DNA of 64,000 nt from assembly GCA_964410725.1 (NCBI GenBank), contig CAYPID010000002.1:1-64000 (forward strand), in the 5' to 3' direction. Source of the stretch: CALAZP01 sp964410725 (GTDB taxonomy: Bacteria; Bacteroidota; Bacteroidia; Chitinophagales; Saprospiraceae). The notes under the pieces were generated by a model, which ran no database searches, was not told where the DNA came from, and saw only the letters and a program-made list of their open reading frames with translations. Numbering within the stretch: position 1 is the stretch's first letter; the number at the start of each line of letters is the position of its first letter. The position numbers were made by a program, and so were the translations under genes. Shown piece by piece: positions 1 through 9,113 of the stretch.

Positions 1-28
1 TAAGTAGTTATTACACTCATGCACTTCA

Positions 29-694
29 CTAGAAAATTCGATACCAGGTAAGGCTACTTCTGAATAACTGCTTGGCTCTAGATCCATTGACCCAAGAATT
101 GATTCTGTAATCCAGGCCTCCTTCTAATTTATTGTTTTTGGTCCATTGATAGCCTAATAATGGGACCCAACGCAATTCCAAATCATAAGATGCCTCTTTA
201 AAATCTTGAATCATTTCATGGTTAACCTTCAAATAAAACTCGCGGTCATTTACCTGAAGTCCTGCTAGGGGTTTGACTACTGTCCACCTGTAGCGTGCCC
301 TAAATCTTGGCATTACCTTCTGTCCAAATGTTCCATCAATCATCCAACGATGAGATACAATATAAGAGCCTTTATTGCGATTAACACTAATTTGATGAAA
401 GGTCCGGTGTAATTGGATGTTGTCTCCGAAAATCCATAAGTACCCCGAACTGAAACTATAGCCATTGGATAATCTGTGGCTGGACGCCAAACTCAGTTCA
501 GAGCGGATATAGTCTAACTGGTCCGTAAAATGAATCCTACTTTCAAATCCAGTTACCAAAGTGGTCTTTTCACTCCACTTCCAACCAAAGCGCGTTCCAT
601 TCAATGCCCCTATGGTATGACCGTTTTGGGCAGTTAGAAGCATTGGAAATCCTATCCAATAAAACAGTAAAAGATATAGATATCTAAAATTCAA
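29..694 (-). CDS. DUF2490-like outer-membrane protein
   Basis: About 220 residues. It has a hydrophobic signal sequence ending in Leu-Thr-Ala-Gln, followed by alternating hydrophobic/aromatic stretches ending in Trp-Tyr-Arg-Ile-Phe, as expected of a small outer-membrane beta-barrel. The pattern resembles the DUF2490 family, whose function is not established. The open frame extends to 718 but has no ATG before the end of the signal peptide. I favour the TTG at 694, which gives a clean signal peptide (Met-Asn-Phe-Arg-Tyr then hydrophobic). From that start it overlaps the preceding gene by 11 bases, so it is probably the last gene of the efflux operon. The family call is by recognition of the general pattern only; the barrel is inferred. 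Confidence 0.65.
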   Translation of the reverse strand: MNFRYLYLLLFYWIGFPMLLTAQNGHTIGALNGTRFGWKWSEKTTLVTGFESRIHFTDQLDYIRSELSLASSHRLSNGYSFSSGYLWIFGDNIQLHRTFHQISVNRNKGSYIVSHRWMIDGTFGQKVMPRFRARYRWTVVKPLAGLQVNDREFYLKVNHEMIQDFKEASYDLELRWVPLLGYQWTKNNKLEGGLDYRINSWVNGSRAKQLFRSSLTWYRIF

Positions 695-1238
695 GGTATA
701 ATCCTGTAGGTGGTACAATTTGGCGCTTCGATATTATATTCCCCTTTGAATCCATCAGTAATTCATAGAATTCACCATCTAACAGGACTTCTAATTCAAA
801 AAAATAATTGACTTTTTCATGAGAAATTGGAGACCATACGCCTGGATGAAATAATTCATGATTAAGCGCTTTATATTGGATTTGAGATTTTTTAATATTG
901 AAATTTTTGGCCACTCGGTCTAGTGTTTGTAGAATGGACTTTGGTAAATCGCGACGAGGATAAGAAATTTCGATATCTTCTAAATAGCCTGCCTGATCAA
1001 ATTCGATGCTGTATTGTTTTCTGTGAAGTTTAAACTTACACTCATAGGATTGATGGGAACCGTCTTGTTCATAATACCATTTAATTTTGGAGGCACCAGA
1101 AAGATACCCATGAATGAGGTCTACCGCCCTTTGGGGCACCTCTCCGATATTTACCCTTTTTTCAACTTCCATTTTAGTTTGCCCTTGGGCTGACAGGAAA
1201 CTAAATCCTATTAAAAGTCCAGCAATACCGATTTTCAT
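684..1238 (-). CDS. Secreted PepSY-like protein of unknown function
   Basis: 184 residues with a short signal peptide (Leu-Ser-Ala-Gln-Gly-Gln around residues 15-20). The body resembles two PepSY-like units: each has an amphipathic helix (Pro-Gln-Arg-Ala-Val near 35; Pro-Lys-Ser-Ile-Leu near 100) followed by strands carrying Tyr-Glu-Cys-Lys-Phe or Tyr-Phe-Phe-Glu-Leu. The C-terminal strand pattern with Asp-Ser-Lys-Gly-Asn is typical of PepSY-like periplasmic proteins of Bacteroidota. The gene lies 5 bases after the TolC-like gene and overlaps the DUF2490-like gene, so it is probably co-transcribed with the efflux operon. The function is unknown. Confidence 0.7.
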   Translation of the reverse strand: MKIGIAGLLIGFSFLSAQGQTKMEVEKRVNIGEVPQRAVDLIHGYLSGASKIKWYYEQDGSHQSYECKFKLHRKQYSIEFDQAGYLEDIEISYPRRDLPKSILQTLDRVAKNFNIKKSQIQYKALNHELFHPGVWSPISHEKVNYFFELEVLLDGEFYELLMDSKGNIISKRQIVPPTGLYLEF

Positions 1239-1243
1239 AAATC

Positions 1244-2599
1244 TTAATTGATGAGTCCTCCGGTCAACTTCAATATTTCCGTTTCTATATTTTTAATGGT
1301 AAGGCTAGTGGCTAACTGCTGTTGGTTGGCCGCTAAATAAGCCAATTGAATTGCTCTGTAATCAAAGGAATTAATCAGTCCACTTTCCAAACGGTCCTGC
1401 GCAATATTCAGGTTTTCTTTGGCATTTTTTACCAATTCTTGTCCTATTGCTTGGAGTTGAAGTTGGTGGTGATAATTGTTGATTAAATTAGCTAATTGTA
1501 GTTTCAAATTCCTGCTGGCATCTGCCAAATTGTAGTCTGCTATGGTTTCCTGAATGATAGCTGCATCAATATTTTTTCTTCTTAGCCCCCCATCAAAAAG
1601 GGTAAAAGAAGCAGCCAAGTTAATAAATCCATTAGTTGTCTGTCCAGTTACCGCATCCAACGAAAGGGTTTCTCCGGATTGCAAGGTTCCTGTTCCCGAA
1701 GACAAATTAAAGTTATAGTTGAGGCCACTTCTCAGACTTAAGGAGGGCTTCAAACTGGTCTTTTGAAGCTGGGTATTGATAAGAGCTAGAGATTTATTGG
1801 CTTGCAACAGTTGAAAAGAAGTATTTCTCGCCAATAATTGCTGCTGTAGGTCCACCTCGTTTAATGGAAGGGCTTCTTCATTCAGTTGATCTGTCAAGAG
1901 GTATTCCTTTTCCAGATTCTCTTCTCCTAGTAAAGAATTGAGTGTTCTAAGGGCGGTAGTATAATTATTTTGTTGAATGAGAAATGCTGTCGAATCTACA
2001 TACCAGGCATCTTTAGTTTGCAACTCTTCGAATGTTCCACTTTGGCCAAAACCTCTTTGAAGTTCCTGGAATGATAAACGGTCACCTGACAATGCGAGAA
2101 CTTCCCGGTTAACTTCCAATTGGGTTTTTTGGACTACCACGTTGAAATAGGCGTTGATGAGGCCCTGTACTGCGTTTTCAATAGCCGTTTGGGTATTGAT
2201 TTTACTTTGGTCCTCCAGAGATTCCAGTTGTGACTTTACGACTTCTATTCGTTTACCATTATAAAGCACCCAACTTAACTCAACACCTGGATTTATTCCT
2301 GTAGAAAAGGAGGAGAGTTCCCGTAAAAAAGAGGCTGGATTATTTATATTGTTGTATCCATTAGCATTTTGAAGTGTAGCATTGATGGTTGGATATTTGC
2401 CGGCCAAAACCCAACTATTATTATCTGTTGCCACCTTTTGGTTGGCCTCTGCAATTCGCACTTGAAAATTGGCGCTCAATCCTTTTTCTATGGCATTTTC
2501 TAAAGAAAGTGTTTCTTGGGCAGAAGACCTATTCAGGAATCCCAAAGTAAGAAACAGTACCATACAAAAAGCAAATTTACCTTTTACCGATAGGTTCAT
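1244..2599 (-). CDS. TolC-family outer-membrane efflux protein
   Basis: Outer-membrane channel component expected to pair with the RND pump and adaptor upstream. After a signal peptide (Phe-Leu-Asn-Arg-Ser-Ser-Ala-Gln) it shows the two long helical repeats of the OEP family: Leu-Glu-Asn-Ala-Ile-Glu-Lys-Gly-Leu opens the first, and the second ends with Arg-Leu-Glu-Ser-Gly-Leu-Ile-Asn and Asn-Ile-Glu-Thr-Glu-Ile-Leu-Lys-Leu-Thr-Gly. The open frame continues upstream to 2659, but the ATG at 2599 directly precedes the signal peptide and is the likely start. It overlaps the end of the GtrA gene by 23 bases, which suggests translational coupling. About 451 residues, normal for the family. Confidence 0.93.
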   Translation of the reverse strand: MNLSVKGKFAFCMVLFLTLGFLNRSSAQETLSLENAIEKGLSANFQVRIAEANQKVATDNNSWVLAGKYPTINATLQNANGYNNINNPASFLRELSSFSTGINPGVELSWVLYNGKRIEVVKSQLESLEDQSKINTQTAIENAVQGLINAYFNVVVQKTQLEVNREVLALSGDRLSFQELQRGFGQSGTFEELQTKDAWYVDSTAFLIQQNNYTTALRTLNSLLGEENLEKEYLLTDQLNEEALPLNEVDLQQQLLARNTSFQLLQANKSLALINTQLQKTSLKPSLSLRSGLNYNFNLSSGTGTLQSGETLSLDAVTGQTTNGFINLAASFTLFDGGLRRKNIDAAIIQETIADYNLADASRNLKLQLANLINNYHHQLQLQAIGQELVKNAKENLNIAQDRLESGLINSFDYRAIQLAYLAANQQQLATSLTIKNIETEILKLTGGLIN

Positions 2600-2993
2600 A
2601 TAAAGAAAACTTTTTCTCAAAAACATAGCGCTTGAAATAAAAATTATAAATAAATACAATGGCAGTGGCAGTTAATTTAACCAAATATTGGCGGGAGTTA
2701 AACACCGTCCAGGTTGATAGGGTCACCACCAAAAAAGTAGAAATACCCATACCAACTAGGGAAACTAACATAGCCAGAGCAAAAGCTTTGGTGGCACTTC
2801 TCTCCAAATCGAAAACAAATTTTTTTTGCATCGCAAAATTGACCACCACCGAAGCAGTGTAAGAAGTGATATTGGCGTAAAGTGGACTCCATTGAATGTG
2901 GACTAAAAACAAGTACAAAAAATAGTCGATAGCAGTAGCTAAAGCTCCTGAAAGTGCAAATTTGAAGACCTTAACTATAAAATTATCTTTCAT
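2577..2993 (-). CDS. GtrA-family four-helix membrane protein
   Basis: 138 residues with four hydrophobic segments (about 10-33, 38-56, 70-92 and 103-120) and the GtrA pattern: Lys-Phe-Ala-Leu-Ser-Gly in helix 1, Ser-Tyr-Thr-Ala-Ser then Asn-Phe-Ala-Met-Gln-Lys-Lys-Phe-Val-Phe after helix 2, and Phe-Tyr-Phe-Lys-Arg-Tyr-Val-Phe at the end. GtrA proteins are thought to move undecaprenyl-linked sugars, or otherwise help glycosylation of surface polymers. Its placement between an RND pump gene (0 bases upstream) and its TolC gene (23-base overlap) is unusual. A role in this efflux system is only inferred from position. Confidence 0.9.
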   Translation of the reverse strand: MKDNFIVKVFKFALSGALATAIDYFLYLFLVHIQWSPLYANITSYTASVVVNFAMQKKFVFDLERSATKAFALAMLVSLVGMGISTFLVVTLSTWTVFNSRQYLVKLTATAIVFIYNFYFKRYVFEKKFSLYEPIGKR

Positions 2994-5900
2994 TTACATG
3001 GAGGATACCAATATCATTACAGCCACAAGACCGAATATGACATACCATAAAAATTCGTACCCATTGTCCTTTCTAAATACCGGTTCTACTGCCTCCAGAG
3101 AGGGTTTGGTTCCATTCCACAGATAAGATGCAAACACTTTAAATCTATTGGTAATAACCAGTAAAACGGGGAGCCATATTAAGTTGATAACGGTCACCGC
3201 CAGTAATCCATAGGAAAGAGAAATAGCCATTGGAATAAGGAATTGAGCTTGCAGACTTTTTTCAAAGAGCAGTGGAGCCAATCCAGCAAATGTGGTGAAA
3301 GTGGTCAAAATAATAGGTCGGAATCTGGTCAAACCGGCCTCGTAAATGGCGTCCATCTGTGAACGGCCTTGTTCTAAGAGTTTATTATAAGTGGTAACCA
3401 AAACTAAAGAATCGTTGACCAATACTCCTGCCAGTGCAATGATGCCCAGACCTGAAAATAGACTGATTGGGGTATTCATGATATAGTGTCCCCAGCCTAC
3501 CCCTATAAAGCTGAAAGGGATGAGTGAAAATACCACAAGGGTCTGGCTTACCGATCGGAAAGTTAGGGCCACTACAAAAAACATTAGTGCAAGAACCACG
3601 GTTCCGACTATCTGAATGGAAGCAGCTGACTTTTCTTGTTCCCGATTTTGCCCTTCAAATAAGGCCGTTACTCCTGGAAAACCAGCGACCACTTCTGGGA
3701 CGATGCTGGTTTTAAGCGAGTTGGTTAAATCGCTAACTGAAACTTGGTCGTTGGAAACATCCGCCTCTATTTTAATTTCCCGCTTGCCTTCAATATGATT
3801 GATTCGTACCACCCCTCTTTCAACTGAAAAATCAGCTATTTCTGAAAGGGGAAACTCTCTACCGTCTAGGAATCTTACCCGCATATCCTCTAACCTACTC
3901 AAATCGCTCCTATCTGATTCATCATACCGAACCCATACTCGAACCTCATCTCTTCCTCTCTGTAACCGTTGAACTTCACTACCAAAAAATCCTCTTCTAA
4001 CTTGAGCGACCACTTCTTGTAGATTCAAACCAAGGAATTCAGCCTTTTTATTTAGCCTTATATTGATTTCCTTTAAACCCTCCTGATTATTATCTACCAC
4101 ATCCGTCAATTCAGTAAGTTGTTGCATTCTAGCTTTTACCGCTTCGGTTGCCGCTTTCAAGGAAGGGTAATCCTCACCGACTAGCGAAACACTGATGGGC
4201 TTACCAAAAATACTAGCCGATCCAAAAGTCAACAATTCTGCCTCACTGATAATGCCAGTTTCCCTCCTTACGACATTAGTTACTTCCCGCAGGCGCAAGC
4301 TGTCTCGGTTTTCTCCATCTAATAATGCAATATTGATGGTCCCCTGATAAGAAGTAGGGCCTAAATTTTTATCGACTCTTAAAATCGCTTGCTTTTCCCC
4401 TTTAAAAAACCTTTCACTTAATTGGTCATTGGCCCGCCATGCGGCGTCCTCAATATGATTCAACCACTTTTCAGTGATGTGTTCCCTGGTTCCAGCTGGC
4501 ATTTGAAGGGTAATAGAAATATCGTCTCTTTCAATTACTGGGAAGAATGTGGTCTTGACCAGTCCTCCGCCCAAAGCACCGATTGTTATGACCAATAATC
4601 CCAGCATCACTGCAAAAGTCAAGAATTTGTTGTGCAAGGCGAATTTCAATACCGGAGCAAAAGTTTTATTGCGCAAGAAGTTGAAAAATCGATCCAAGGC
4701 ATCTTGAATTTTATTGGGCTTTCGGTCGTGGCTTAAAGCTTTGGAATGCGCTACGTGCGTAGGTAAAATCAAAACGCCTTCTACCAAAGAGAAAACCAAA
4801 GAAAAAATCACCACTATTGCCATTTCGCTGAAAAAATCCCCCAATTGACCTTCTATAAACAGGAAGGAAGAGAAGGCAATCACAGTGGTCAAAATAGCAG
4901 AAAAAACAGCAGGGATAACTTTTACAGTTCCTTCGTTTGCCGCTTTAATATTAGGAACCCCATTCTCATATTCTTGATAAATGCTTTCACCAATAACAAT
5001 ACCATCATCAACTAAAATCCCAATAACCAGTATCATTCCAAATAAAGAGATGACGTTAATGGTGATTCCAAGTAAACTGGCAACGAGAAACATACCAGCG
5101 AATGAAATAGGAATAGATAATGCCACCCAAAAAGCCAATCTCCAATGAAGAAACATGGCCAATAACAACACCACAATCAAGAACCCAATCACCCCATTTT
5201 CTACCAACAAATCCTGACGTTGCAACAATGTTTCCGAACTATCTCTGATAACTGTTGCAGTCACTAAATTGTTAGTTTGGTTAAATTGATCCACATAATC
5301 TCTAACCATAGCCGTAATAGACAATAAATCCTCTTCTTGAGTATTATTGACCGTAACTACCACAGATGGGTTACCATTCAAGTAACTTCTATTGGGGTTA
5401 TCAGACCATTTATCTCTGATATTGGCAATTTGATACAATCGCACAACGGATCCATCAGAACTGGTTTTGATCACAATATCTTCTAAACCCTTGGCGAAAT
5501 ACTCTTTATTTCGGGCCCGAATCAACAATTCCTCTTCAGAACCCTTAATGGTGCCTCCTGTCAGATCCAAATTAGCCGCTTGGACAGCTAAAGTGGCTTG
5601 TTGGAAAGTAATATTGTAGGCCCTTAAATCATTTTCCCTAAAAGAAATTTCAATTTCTTCGTCGGGGAAGCCCGACAAATTGACCTTACTGATGCCTTCC
5701 ATAGCCAGTAAATCCTCTTCGGCTTGCCTTCCAAATCTCTTAAGGGTTTTTAAGTCCACTTCTCCTGATATGGCAAAATTGATTCCAAAACCAATCTGCT
5801 CTTGTTTGTAAACCACTGGAGGTTCTAACCCTACGGGAAAAGAACTGATTTGATCCACTGCGTTTTTCACATCTTGTAATATCAAATCCGTATTATAACC

Positions 5901-6194
5901 GGAAGCGACCTCAACTGTAACAGTTCCTGCATTTTCAGACGAGGTGGAAGTTACCCGCTCCACTCCGGTCACGCCCTTGAGGTTTTCCTCAATTTTGGAT
6001 ACTACCCCTTCTTCCATTTCCTCAGGCGATGCTCCTGGATAGACCAGTTGAATAGAGATGATTTTAGACGGAGTCTCTGGGAAAAATGTAGATTTCATGT
6101 TTTTGTAGCCCACCAAACCCATGGCGAATAAGGCAAACATCAACATATTGGCTGCAATAGGATTTTTTATAAAATATCTTACCACTGATTTCAT
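2994..6194 (-). CDS. RND efflux pump permease (HAE/AcrB type)
   Basis: 1066 residues, full length for an inner-membrane RND exporter. TM1 is near residue 12-30, a first periplasmic porter region follows to about 330, and then a block of helices containing Gly-Ile-Leu-Val-Asp-Asp-Gly-Ile-Val. The Asp-Asp pair at 396-397 is the proton-relay pair known from AcrB-type pumps. A second periplasmic half and a final helix block (Phe-Ser-Gly-Leu-Gly-Ile-Ile-Ala-Leu-Ala-Gly) complete the duplicated architecture. It exports hydrophobic or amphipathic compounds by proton antiport; the substrate cannot be read from sequence. The gene lies 10 bases after the adaptor gene and directly before the GtrA gene. 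A heavy-metal exporter is less likely given the overall HAE-like pattern. Confidence 0.95.
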   Translation of the reverse strand: MKSVVRYFIKNPIAANMLMFALFAMGLVGYKNMKSTFFPETPSKIISIQLVYPGASPEEMEEGVVSKIEENLKGVTGVERVTSTSSENAGTVTVEVASGYNTDLILQDVKNAVDQISSFPVGLEPPVVYKQEQIGFGINFAISGEVDLKTLKRFGRQAEEDLLAMEGISKVNLSGFPDEEIEISFRENDLRAYNITFQQATLAVQAANLDLTGGTIKGSEEELLIRARNKEYFAKGLEDIVIKTSSDGSVVRLYQIANIRDKWSDNPNRSYLNGNPSVVVTVNNTQEEDLLSITAMVRDYVDQFNQTNNLVTATVIRDSSETLLQRQDLLVENGVIGFLIVVLLLAMFLHWRLAFWVALSIPISFAGMFLVASLLGITINVISLFGMILVIGILVDDGIVIGESIYQEYENGVPNIKAANEGTVKVIPAVFSAILTTVIAFSSFLFIEGQLGDFFSEMAIVVIFSLVFSLVEGVLILPTHVAHSKALSHDRKPNKIQDALDRFFNFLRNKTFAPVLKFALHNKFLTFAVMLGLLVITIGALGGGLVKTTFFPVIERDDISITLQMPAGTREHITEKWLNHIEDAAWRANDQLSERFFKGEKQAILRVDKNLGPTSYQGTINIALLDGENRDSLRLREVTNVVRRETGIISEAELLTFGSASIFGKPISVSLVGEDYPSLKAATEAVKARMQQLTELTDVVDNNQEGLKEINIRLNKKAEFLGLNLQEVVAQVRRGFFGSEVQRLQRGRDEVRVWVRYDESDRSDLSRLEDMRVRFLDGREFPLSEIADFSVERGVVRINHIEGKREIKIEADVSNDQVSVSDLTNSLKTSIVPEVVAGFPGVTALFEGQNREQEKSAASIQIVGTVVLALMFFVVALTFRSVSQTLVVFSLIPFSFIGVGWGHYIMNTPISLFSGLGIIALAGVLVNDSLVLVTTYNKLLEQGRSQMDAIYEAGLTRFRPIILTTFTTFAGLAPLLFEKSLQAQFLIPMAISLSYGLLAVTVINLIWLPVLLVITNRFKVFASYLWNGTKPSLEAVEPVFRKDNGYEFLWYVIFGLVAVMILVSSM

Positions 6195-6204
6195 AGCACT
6201 CTTT

Positions 6205-7326
6205 TTATTGTTTAACCGGTGAAACCCTCATGCCTTCGAAAGCACCTGGCAAACTATTAATTAGAATCATTTGGCCAGGGGCGACTCCTTTGATTACCGC
6301 TTTATCTTCATGATAATCAACCACCTCGACTGGCATTAATTGTAAAGCACTATCTACTACGTTGAAAATATGGTTTCCATCCACCAACAAGTTTCTAGGT
6401 ATTTCAATGGCATCTTCTACTGGAATGGTTTCGATATTCCCTTTCAAATACATACCTTCTTTTAAGTCCTTTCCATCTACTCTTATGAAAACCATAATGG
6501 TCTGAGTGGTGGCATTGACTTGATCACTGATTCTAACAACCGTTCCCTCAAAAGACTGGTTTAGGTCTTCACTCATTAACTTGACATCATCCCCCTTCTT
6601 CACATATTTTAGATCTCCAAGAGGAATGCTAGCTTCCAATTCAAAAGTATTGGTGTTCATCAAATCACCTAATTTTTGACCTGCCCTCACCAAAGCTCCC
6701 GAATTAATTGAGGTTTGGGTAATCACCCCTGAAAATGGCGCATATAAGGTGTATTTCTCCAACCTTTCCTCAGCACTTTTTATAGTAAAATATTGGGAAA
6801 AAATATTTCTCGAAGCTAGAAAATACTTTTCCTGCTGATTCAATGGAGTAGGTAAACCGGCAAGCGGAGCTTCGATTTCAAATTGATCCAAGTAAGTTTT
6901 CCACTGACCATAACTTTCCGGATAATCAATTTTTAGCTCCGGCATCATTTGAGCCAAAGCATTTAGAAGATTACTTTTTTGAGAAAATAGAGAAAGTTGG
7001 GCTTCGGTATCATCTATTTGAATGATGGTACTGCCCGAGGGAAAGTAGGTACCCACCTTAAAAGGTCGTTGAGTGGGTTGCAGAGTACCAGTAACTTCAG
7101 TGTAAATCTCAATTTTATTAAACGCTACCAACTGCCCTTGAACAGGAACATTGATGGCTATAGATTGTGGATTCGACATTTGTACAGCAGCTTTGGCAAC
7201 TGCTTGAAAAGTGGGCATTTCTGGAGGGGGTTGTTTGAGTTTCCTCATATAACTGCTGATGCCAAATGCTCCTATAAGGACGGCAAATCCAGCGATTACA
7301 CCTACCCTTCTCATAGTTAAGTTCAT
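6205..7326 (-). CDS. RND efflux periplasmic adaptor (membrane fusion protein)
   Basis: 373 residues, the usual adaptor size. An N-terminal membrane anchor (about residues 7-25) precedes a beta-barrel/lipoyl region (Val-Pro-Val-Gln-Gly-Gln-Leu near 60) and a short coiled-coil hairpin. The second lipoyl half reads Tyr-Ala-Pro-Phe-Ser-Gly-Val-Ile-Thr, a hallmark of the HlyD/MFP family. The C-terminal membrane-proximal domain ends with Gly-Met-Arg-Val-Ser-Pro-Val. It bridges the RND pump and the TolC channel. It is the first gene of the minus-strand operon, and its promoter must lie in the 135-base gap shared with the divergent SPOR-like gene. I could not find a convincing minus-strand TAnnTTTG box there. 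Confidence 0.93.
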   Translation of the reverse strand: MNLTMRRVGVIAGFAVLIGAFGISSYMRKLKQPPPEMPTFQAVAKAAVQMSNPQSIAINVPVQGQLVAFNKIEIYTEVTGTLQPTQRPFKVGTYFPSGSTIIQIDDTEAQLSLFSQKSNLLNALAQMMPELKIDYPESYGQWKTYLDQFEIEAPLAGLPTPLNQQEKYFLASRNIFSQYFTIKSAEERLEKYTLYAPFSGVITQTSINSGALVRAGQKLGDLMNTNTFELEASIPLGDLKYVKKGDDVKLMSEDLNQSFEGTVVRISDQVNATTQTIMVFIRVDGKDLKEGMYLKGNIETIPVEDAIEIPRNLLVDGNHIFNVVDSALQLMPVEVVDYHEDKAVIKGVAPGQMILINSLPGAFEGMRVSPVKQ

Positions 7327-7431
7327 TTTTTCTGAGTTTCAAATTAACGAGTCAAAAATTCGTGATGGATTGATAACAAGAACACCTCCCTAAAGTTGAA
7401 TAAGATTATTTATCACATAAAAATATTCCCT

Positions 7432-7439
7432 TATATTTG
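7432..7439 (+). promoter_or_regulatory. Bacteroidota-type -7 promoter box
   Basis: The bases match TAnnTTTG exactly (TATATTTG), the -7 element used by the Bacteroidota housekeeping sigma factor. The box sits 22 bases before the ATG of the SPOR-like gene at 7462, leaving a short leader. No clean TTTG -33 box is present at the expected spacing; only an AT-rich TTATTT lies about 20 bases upstream. Confidence 0.5.
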
Positions 7440-7461
7440 TACTAAGTAAAAAAATACCATT

Positions 7462-9108
7462 ATGAAACAGGTAACCGCGCTTGTTTTCTTTCTAAGCTTG
7501 TCCTTAGGCATAGCTTCAGCTCAATCAACATCCATATATAAAGCCTCATTGGGTATTTATCCTGAAGTCACTAGAAATGATTTCATTCCCTTGCGAACAT
7601 TGGGTTTTGTCCACGCAATTCCTTTGGAGGATAATAATTTAGAAGTATTCGTGATGTTAGGATTGGATGAAAATACGGCTCAATCCTCCCTTAATCGAAT
7701 TCGACAAACAGGATTTCCCAGCGCTCAATTAAAAGCTCAATCGCTAATTGGCGCTCCGGAAAAGGCTACCATTCAAATTTCAGGTTTTCATTATACCAAC
7801 GAACCAACTTGGACCATATATGATGGAATCGATCAATTGATTGCTTACCAGGAAGGCGATTTACTCAAAATTGGTGCAGGAGTTTTCGAAAACGTAGAAG
7901 CGGCCAGAATGGATTTGGAAAGGATCAAAAGACTAGGATTTCCCGATGCCTATGTTAGAAAAGTTAAAGAGCCTGCAATTATTCATTTAAATTCCTTTGA
8001 AACTGGAATTAAAAAGCCATTGATTCCGCTTAACCTCAGTGAACAACCCATCGTTTTTCAAGTGGAATCTCCACAAAAAGAGGAACCTACTTATTTAGCA
8101 GCTAGATCAGTTTACGCCCCACCAACAATTGATGAAACCTTAAAAAGTACCTCTGTAAGCAAACTGCAAAAAACTTTGTTTGAAATGGGATTTTTCAGCG
8201 GATTACCGGATGGTTTCTATGGTGAGAAAACTTCAGAAGGGTACATTAAAGCGATTGAGGAAAATAGAGAATTGAGAAAATATGTATTGCTTTCCAGAGT
8301 TACACAACCTTTAGAGGTAGTAAATGAACCCAACGGGTTACAATTAGCACTTTATAGAATACCCTCCAGTGATAACCCACAAGCTTCACTGACTAAATTT
8401 AATCATCCCCTTTCAAAAGCTTATATGGCTTATGAATCTTTCTCCTCTAATGGCCCTTCTAATGAAGTCAACAATTGGATGAATCAAGCTATTGCCGAAG
8501 CTTTCAATGAAAAAACTAATCCATGGGGATTCGACCATACGGCCACATATGCTTACCAAAGTTTTAGCCAATTAATTCTACATCTATATTACCTTCATAT
8601 TATGAGTGCCCCAACCTACAAGGTTCCTTGTTGGTTGGTCAATAATCATCCTAAAGAAACTCACCAAGCCTATCAAACCCTTTTGAAAACGGGGTCTTCT
8701 AACTTATTTTTTGAAGATTGTGCTCCTTTCGTAAAATGGGATGAAGTCAGGTTATTGCAGACCATCGCCGCGGACCTTAGTGCTATTGACCAATTTGAAG
8801 CCAGTAGACTGAATCAAGATGCTTCTTTCAGATCTCAACTATTTCTAAACTTGATCATTATTCCACAAAAGGACCGGGAACAATATAGAATTTGGGATGA
8901 AAATCTATGGAAAAAACTTGAGGGTTGGGCTGCTTCTGATCCCACTCACAAGGAAGCAGTAGCTGCGCTTAAAGTTGCCTATCTGCAATCTCAAGTTAGG
9001 CTGGAGACCCACTATATTAAAATGGGAATGGATCAGGGCAATGCAAAGGCATTAGCCATTGCCACCTTACAATCTTTGGTTGGATATCCACTTTCCAGAT
9101 TTGTATAA
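7462..9108 (+). CDS. Secreted SPOR-like / peptidoglycan-binding protein
   Basis: 548 residues with a signal peptide cleaved near Ala-Ser-Ala-Gln (residues 18-21). Residues 24-92 and about 102-168 form two related units with a beta strand, an acidic helix and Gly-Phe-Pro-(Ser/Asp)-Ala, resembling divergent SPOR folds, which bind denuded glycan strands. Residues 226-268 look like a PG_binding_1 helical unit (Lys-Leu-Gln-Lys-Thr-Leu-Phe then Gly-Phe-Tyr-Gly-Glu-Lys-Thr). The remaining 275 or so residues are largely helical and I do not recognise them. A cell-wall-associated envelope role is likely; catalytic activity is not evident. It is transcribed alone and converges on a lipoprotein gene. 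Confidence 0.75.
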   Translation: MKQVTALVFFLSLSLGIASAQSTSIYKASLGIYPEVTRNDFIPLRTLGFVHAIPLEDNNLEVFVMLGLDENTAQSSLNRIRQTGFPSAQLKAQSLIGAPEKATIQISGFHYTNEPTWTIYDGIDQLIAYQEGDLLKIGAGVFENVEAARMDLERIKRLGFPDAYVRKVKEPAIIHLNSFETGIKKPLIPLNLSEQPIVFQVESPQKEEPTYLAARSVYAPPTIDETLKSTSVSKLQKTLFEMGFFSGLPDGFYGEKTSEGYIKAIEENRELRKYVLLSRVTQPLEVVNEPNGLQLALYRIPSSDNPQASLTKFNHPLSKAYMAYESFSSNGPSNEVNNWMNQAIAEAFNEKTNPWGFDHTATYAYQSFSQLILHLYYLHIMSAPTYKVPCWLVNNHPKETHQAYQTLLKTGSSNLFFEDCAPFVKWDEVRLLQTIAADLSAIDQFEASRLNQDASFRSQLFLNLIIIPQKDREQYRIWDENLWKKLEGWAASDPTHKEAVAALKVAYLQSQVRLETHYIKMGMDQGNAKALAIATLQSLVGYPLSRFV

Positions 9109-9113
9109 TTCCT

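Noticed and set aside
1..28. Possible further gene at the left edge
   Set aside because: Only 28 bases remain beyond the stop of the DUF2490-like gene; nothing can be supported.
2659..2892. Short open frames overlapping GtrA on the other frames and strand
   Set aside because: They lie wholly within the GtrA gene and show no protein features.
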